Positions 31,106 through 33,981 of a DNA stretch of 33,981 bases are shown here, piece by piece (position 1 is the stretch's first letter; each line of letters starts with the position of its first letter). Source of the DNA: CAZQKE01 sp964593865 (GTDB lineage Bacteria > Chloroflexota > Anaerolineae > JAAYZQ01); contig CAZQKE010000144.1 in assembly GCA_964593865.1 (NCBI GenBank), positions 1 through 33,981 on the forward strand, in the 5' to 3' direction. The notes beneath the pieces were generated by a model. That model had not been told where the DNA came from. It did no database searches and was given only the letters and a program-made list of their open reading frames with translations. The position numbers and the translations under genes were made by a program.

Positions 31106-31876
31106 ATGCCCCGTGTGATCGCCGTCGCCAACCAAAAGGGAGGGGTTGGAAAGACGACAACCGTCGTCAACCTGAGTGTGGCCCTGGCCCAAATGCACAA
31201 AAAGACCCTGGCCGTGGACCTGGACCCCCAGGGTGCGCTGTCGGTCGGGCTGGGGGTAGATGGCTACGGCCTGCAAGAGACCATCTACACGGCCATGACC
31301 ACCGAAGATTTCCCGATCCGCCGCATCATCTACCCCATCAAAGCCTACCTGGACCTGATCCCGGCCAATGTGGACCTTGCCTCCGCCGAGATTGAGCTCA
31401 TTGCCGAGATCAAACGCGAATTCATCTTGCGTCGCCTCTTGGAGCCGCTGCTGCCCTGGTACGACTACATCCTGATCGATTGCCCGCCCAGCCTGGGGCT
31501 GCTGACGGTCAACGCCTTCTGCGCCGGCAGAGAGGTGCTGATCCCCTTGCAAGCCGAGTACTTTGCCATGCGCGGCATCCGCCTGCTGCTCCAGACAATG
31601 GAACGGGTCAAGGCACGGCTGAACCCGGAGCTGGAACTGTTGGGCATCCTGACGACCATGTACTCGACGGGGACCGTCCACGCCCGCGAGGTGTTGGAAG
31701 AGATCAAATCGGTCTTTGGCGACAAGGTGTTCGACGTAGTGATCTACAAGAGTATCCGCTTCGCCGAAGCGTCCGTTGCCAGTCAGGCCATCGTCGAATA
31801 TGCCAGCAACCACAAAGGGGCCGAGGCTTACCGCCGGTTGGCGCAACTGATCGTGGATCGGGAAAAAGGCAGCTGA
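31106..31876 (+). CDS. ParA/MinD-family ATPase, second of tandem pair, 256 aa
   Basis: Soj-like ATPase. The P-loop is QKGGVGKTTT (Lys11, Lys16), the A' motif is LAVDLDPQGALS, and Walker B is YILIDCPPSLG. The C-terminal part keeps the family phrase VLEEIKSVFGDKVF and ends without a membrane-targeting helix. AAAGGAGG precedes the ATG. It resembles chromosome-type Soj more closely than the first copy. Cargo unknown. Confidence 0.92.
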   Translation: MPRVIAVANQKGGVGKTTTVVNLSVALAQMHKKTLAVDLDPQGALSVGLGVDGYGLQETIYTAMTTEDFPIRRIIYPIKAYLDLIPANVDLASAEIELIAEIKREFILRRLLEPLLPWYDYILIDCPPSLGLLTVNAFCAGREVLIPLQAEYFAMRGIRLLLQTMERVKARLNPELELLGILTTMYSTGTVHAREVLEEIKSVFGDKVFDVVIYKSIRFAEASVASQAIVEYASNHKGAEAYRRLAQLIVDREKGS

Positions 31877-32004
31877 AGCTCCCGGCGACGGCTTTACCAG
31901 AGACGCCACGGACGCGGAAGGAGAACATCGGCCCGTCTCGGCACACCCCACCCCGCGGTGCGGAATCCCGAAATGCGCCCGCCCCCTCGGCAGCTCGCGG
32001 AAAA

Positions 32005-32039
32005 GCAAAAGGGGCCGGTCCGGGACCGGCCCCTTTTGC
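32005..32039. terminator. Bidirectional terminator between parA and etfA
   Basis: A perfect 16-bp stem (32005-32020 with 32024-32039) has a three-base loop. The arm GCAAAAGGGGCCGGTC gives a run of T on either strand at the base of the stem. It serves the converging parA and etfA transcripts. Confidence 0.88.
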
Positions 32040-32048
32040 GCAGCAACA

Positions 32049-33029
32049 TCACTCGGCCAGGATCGCCTTGAACTCCTTTTCCAGGAGCGGCACGACTTCA
32101 AACAGGTCGCCGACGATGCCGTAGTTGGCGACTTTGAAAATGGGGGCCTCCGGGTCCTTGTTGACGGCGACGATGACTTTGGAGGTTTTCATCCCGGCCA
32201 GGTGCTGGATGGCCCCGGAGATGCCGCAGGCGATATACAGGTTGGGCGTGACCGTCTTGCCGGTCTGGCCCACCTGATGGCTGTGGTCGATCCAACCGGC
32301 GTCCACCGCCGCGCGGGAGGCACCCACCGCCGCACCCAGGGTCTTGGCCAGGCTGCGGATGGGGGCAAAGCCTTCCGGCCCGCCGACGCCCCGCCCGCCG
32401 GAGACGATGATGTCGGCTTCGGCCACATCCAACTCCCCTTCGCCCGCGCCGATCACATCCACCACCTTGGCCCGCACGTTGCCCACGGCAGCCTCTATCG
32501 GCTCCACATTCGCCGTCGCCGATTCGTCCGGCTCCGGGACGGGCAGGACGTTTGGCCGGACCGTCGCCATCTGGGGATCGCCGCTCAAGCGGACTTTTGC
32601 CAGGGCCTTACCGGCATAAATGGGCCGTGTGATCAGCAGCCGCCCGTCCACGACCTCAAAGGCGGTGCAATCGGAGGCCAGGCCCACACCCAGGCGGGCC
32701 GCCAACCGGGGGGCCAGGTCGCGGCCCAGAGCCGTCGCCCCGATGAGGACGACCGCCGGTTCCACTTTGCCGATAAAGGCGGCCAGGGTGTTGGTATAGC
32801 CTTCACCGGAATAGACGGCCAGCGATTCGTCATCGGCGACATAGACTTTGCTCGCGCCGTGCCGGGCCAGCACGTCGGGCAGATCGCCCAGGCCGGAACC
32901 CAGCAAGACCGCTTCGACGCTGCCGCCCAGCCCGGCGGCCAACTCGGCCCCCACGCCCAACATCTCTAACGCGACCTTTTTCAGAACTCCGTCGCGCTGT
33001 TCCGCAAATACCAAAACGTTATTTCCCAT
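32049..33029 (-). CDS. etfA: Electron transfer flavoprotein, alpha subunit, 326 aa
   Basis: FAD-binding subunit that passes electrons from acyl-CoA dehydrogenases to the quinone pool. The C-terminal FAD domain is clear: SGGRGVGGPEGFAPI, ASRAAVDAGWIDHSHQVGQT and NLYIACGISGAIQHLAGM. ATG at 33029 has AGGAGG upstream; a GTG 18 codons earlier has none. It is co-oriented with etfB upstream. No bifurcation-specific features were seen. Confidence 0.96.
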   Translation of the reverse strand: MGNNVLVFAEQRDGVLKKVALEMLGVGAELAAGLGGSVEAVLLGSGLGDLPDVLARHGASKVYVADDESLAVYSGEGYTNTLAAFIGKVEPAVVLIGATALGRDLAPRLAARLGVGLASDCTAFEVVDGRLLITRPIYAGKALAKVRLSGDPQMATVRPNVLPVPEPDESATANVEPIEAAVGNVRAKVVDVIGAGEGELDVAEADIIVSGGRGVGGPEGFAPIRSLAKTLGAAVGASRAAVDAGWIDHSHQVGQTGKTVTPNLYIACGISGAIQHLAGMKTSKVIVAVNKDPEAPIFKVANYGIVGDLFEVVPLLEKEFKAILAE

Positions 33030-33090
33030 TGGTTTCCTCCTTGCAAACCTGTCAGGTATCCGGATGTCTGCTGAAAGAGCCACCGGCCTT

Positions 33091-33158
33091 CACCACAGAG
33101 GCGCGGAGAACACAGGCACTCCCCTAAGAGACGGCGCATTCTTCCCGTCTCCGTGGTG
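33091..33158. repeat. Hairpin repeat of the 'caccacagag' type between etfB and etfA
   Basis: CACCACAGAGGCGCGG (33091-33106) pairs imperfectly with CCCGTCTCCGTGGTG (33144-33158). Repeats of this look are scattered in intergenic DNA of several bacterial phyla. It may be a transcribed hairpin within the operon. Confidence 0.55.
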
Positions 33159-33181
33159 CGGATAGGAATCTTCAGACCTTC

Positions 33182-33970
33182 CTAAATCACCTTTGCTTCC
33201 TCACGCAACAAGCGCACGACCTCTTTGGCCGCTTCCGGCGGCTCCCCCTCGATGATGCGACCGGGCGGACGCTCCGGCGGGGGTAGGACCTCAACGATCT
33301 CCAGTTTGGCCCCTGCCGCGCCGACGGCATCGGCCTCCAGGCCCACGTCGCCCGGCGTCCAGGTGTGGAAAGGTTTGCGCCGGGCCTGGCGAATGCCCCG
33401 GAAGGAAGGATAGCGTGGTTCGTTCAGCCCCTTCTGGGCGGTGATGACCGCCGGTAGGGGAAATTCGACCACCTCTTTGCCGCCCTCAATCTCGCGCTCG
33501 GCGCGTCCTGTCCCGGCCTCAAAATCCAGCTCCAGCTTGGTAACGACGGAGACGTGGGGCAGGTCCAACATTTCGGCCAGCATGACGCCCACAGCAGCGT
33601 TGTCATCGTCCACAGCCTGCTTGCCGCAAAAGATGATGTCATATTCGCCCAGGGTTTTGATGGCCGCCGCCAACGCTTTGGCCGTGGCATAGGCGTCGCC
33701 GCCCAGGAAAGCCGGGTCGGAGAGATGGTACACTTCATCGGCCCCCATGGCCAGGCCCTTGAGAATGCTCTCCCGCGCCCGCTCCGGCCCCAGGCTGATC
33801 AGCGTGACCTTGCCGCCTACCTTTTCCTGCCAGGTCAGGGCCTCTTCCAGGGCGAACTCGTCGTAGGGGTTGACCACGTACTGGATCCCCTCCTCGACGA
33901 CCGCCCCATCCCGGATCTGGATGCGGGTTTCGGTATCCGGGACCTCTTTGAGACAGACGATTGCGTTCAT
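33182..33970 (-). CDS. etfB: Electron transfer flavoprotein, beta subunit, 262 aa
   Basis: Partner of EtfA; it binds AMP and helps position the FAD. Family features are MNAIVCLKEVPDTETR, VNPYDEFALEEAL, LAMGADEVYHL and IIFCGKQAVDDDNAAVG, followed by the recognition-loop region ending FPLPAVITAQKGLNEPRYPS. AAGGAGG precedes the ATG close to the window edge, so the promoter is outside. A gap of about 150 bases with a hairpin repeat separates it from etfA. Confidence 0.96.
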   Translation of the reverse strand: MNAIVCLKEVPDTETRIQIRDGAVVEEGIQYVVNPYDEFALEEALTWQEKVGGKVTLISLGPERARESILKGLAMGADEVYHLSDPAFLGGDAYATAKALAAAIKTLGEYDIIFCGKQAVDDDNAAVGVMLAEMLDLPHVSVVTKLELDFEAGTGRAEREIEGGKEVVEFPLPAVITAQKGLNEPRYPSFRGIRQARRKPFHTWTPGDVGLEADAVGAAGAKLEIVEVLPPPERPPGRIIEGEPPEAAKEVVRLLREEAKVI

Positions 33971-33981
33971 TGTGCCTCCTT

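Overview
The window is a GC-rich, gene-dense bacterial chromosome segment with 33 supported protein genes. No rRNA, tRNA, IS element, phage gene or CRISPR array was seen. The Thermus-like ba3 oxidase, the several Sco proteins, WD40 and propeller modules, lipoproteins with Pro/Thr-rich linkers, the order radical SAM - DUF2344 - rplU - rpmA - rpmE, and dispersed hairpin repeats of the 'gccaagacgccaag' type together suggest a member of the Chloroflexota (Anaerolineae or Caldilineae-like). That placement is inference, not proof.

Region 1 (about 338-10842, all on the minus strand) is an aerobic respiration and copper-assembly cluster. In transcription order it encodes a degenerate receiver protein, a divergent Sco protein, a peroxiredoxin whose catalytic cysteine codon is TGA, two more Sco proteins, a PCu(A)C copper chaperone, ba3 oxidase subunits IIa (only 53 aa) and II, heme O synthase (CtaB), oxidase subunit I, a lipoprotein cytochrome c, and a large secreted RIFT-barrel protein. 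The peroxiredoxin reads best as a selenoprotein: a perfect Shine-Dalgarno lies before the upstream ATG, the frame stays open on both sides of the TGA, the TGA sits exactly at the peroxidatic position, and a SECIS-like hairpin follows.

Region 2 (10977-23028, nearly all minus strand) is an ABC-importer island in which four proteins are chimeras. A GlnQ-type ATPase is paired with an amino-acid permease carrying seven external WD40 repeats. A Dpp/Opp-type operon follows promoter TTGACA-N17-TATACT and encodes a fused SBP_bac_3-SBP_bac_5 binding protein, DppB with a seven-repeat propeller inserted after TM1, DppC with half of a type-3 binding-protein lobe inserted at the same topological place, then DppD and DppF. 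Between the two units lies a plus-strand gene for a small repetitive lipoprotein with a perfect TTGACA-N17-TATAAT promoter. I consider this island the best candidate for an undescribed system: importers with built-in extracellular sensing or docking domains.

Region 3 (23430-31876, plus strand) holds a ferritin-like protein, a GT-C-like membrane protein, an ANTAR response regulator, a radical SAM protein with its DUF2344 partner, ribosomal proteins L21, L27 and L31 behind a consensus promoter and a hairpin leader, thymidine kinase, and two tandem ParA ATPases without ParB. Region 4 (32049-33970, minus strand) is etfB-etfA, separated from the parA genes by a very strong bidirectional terminator.
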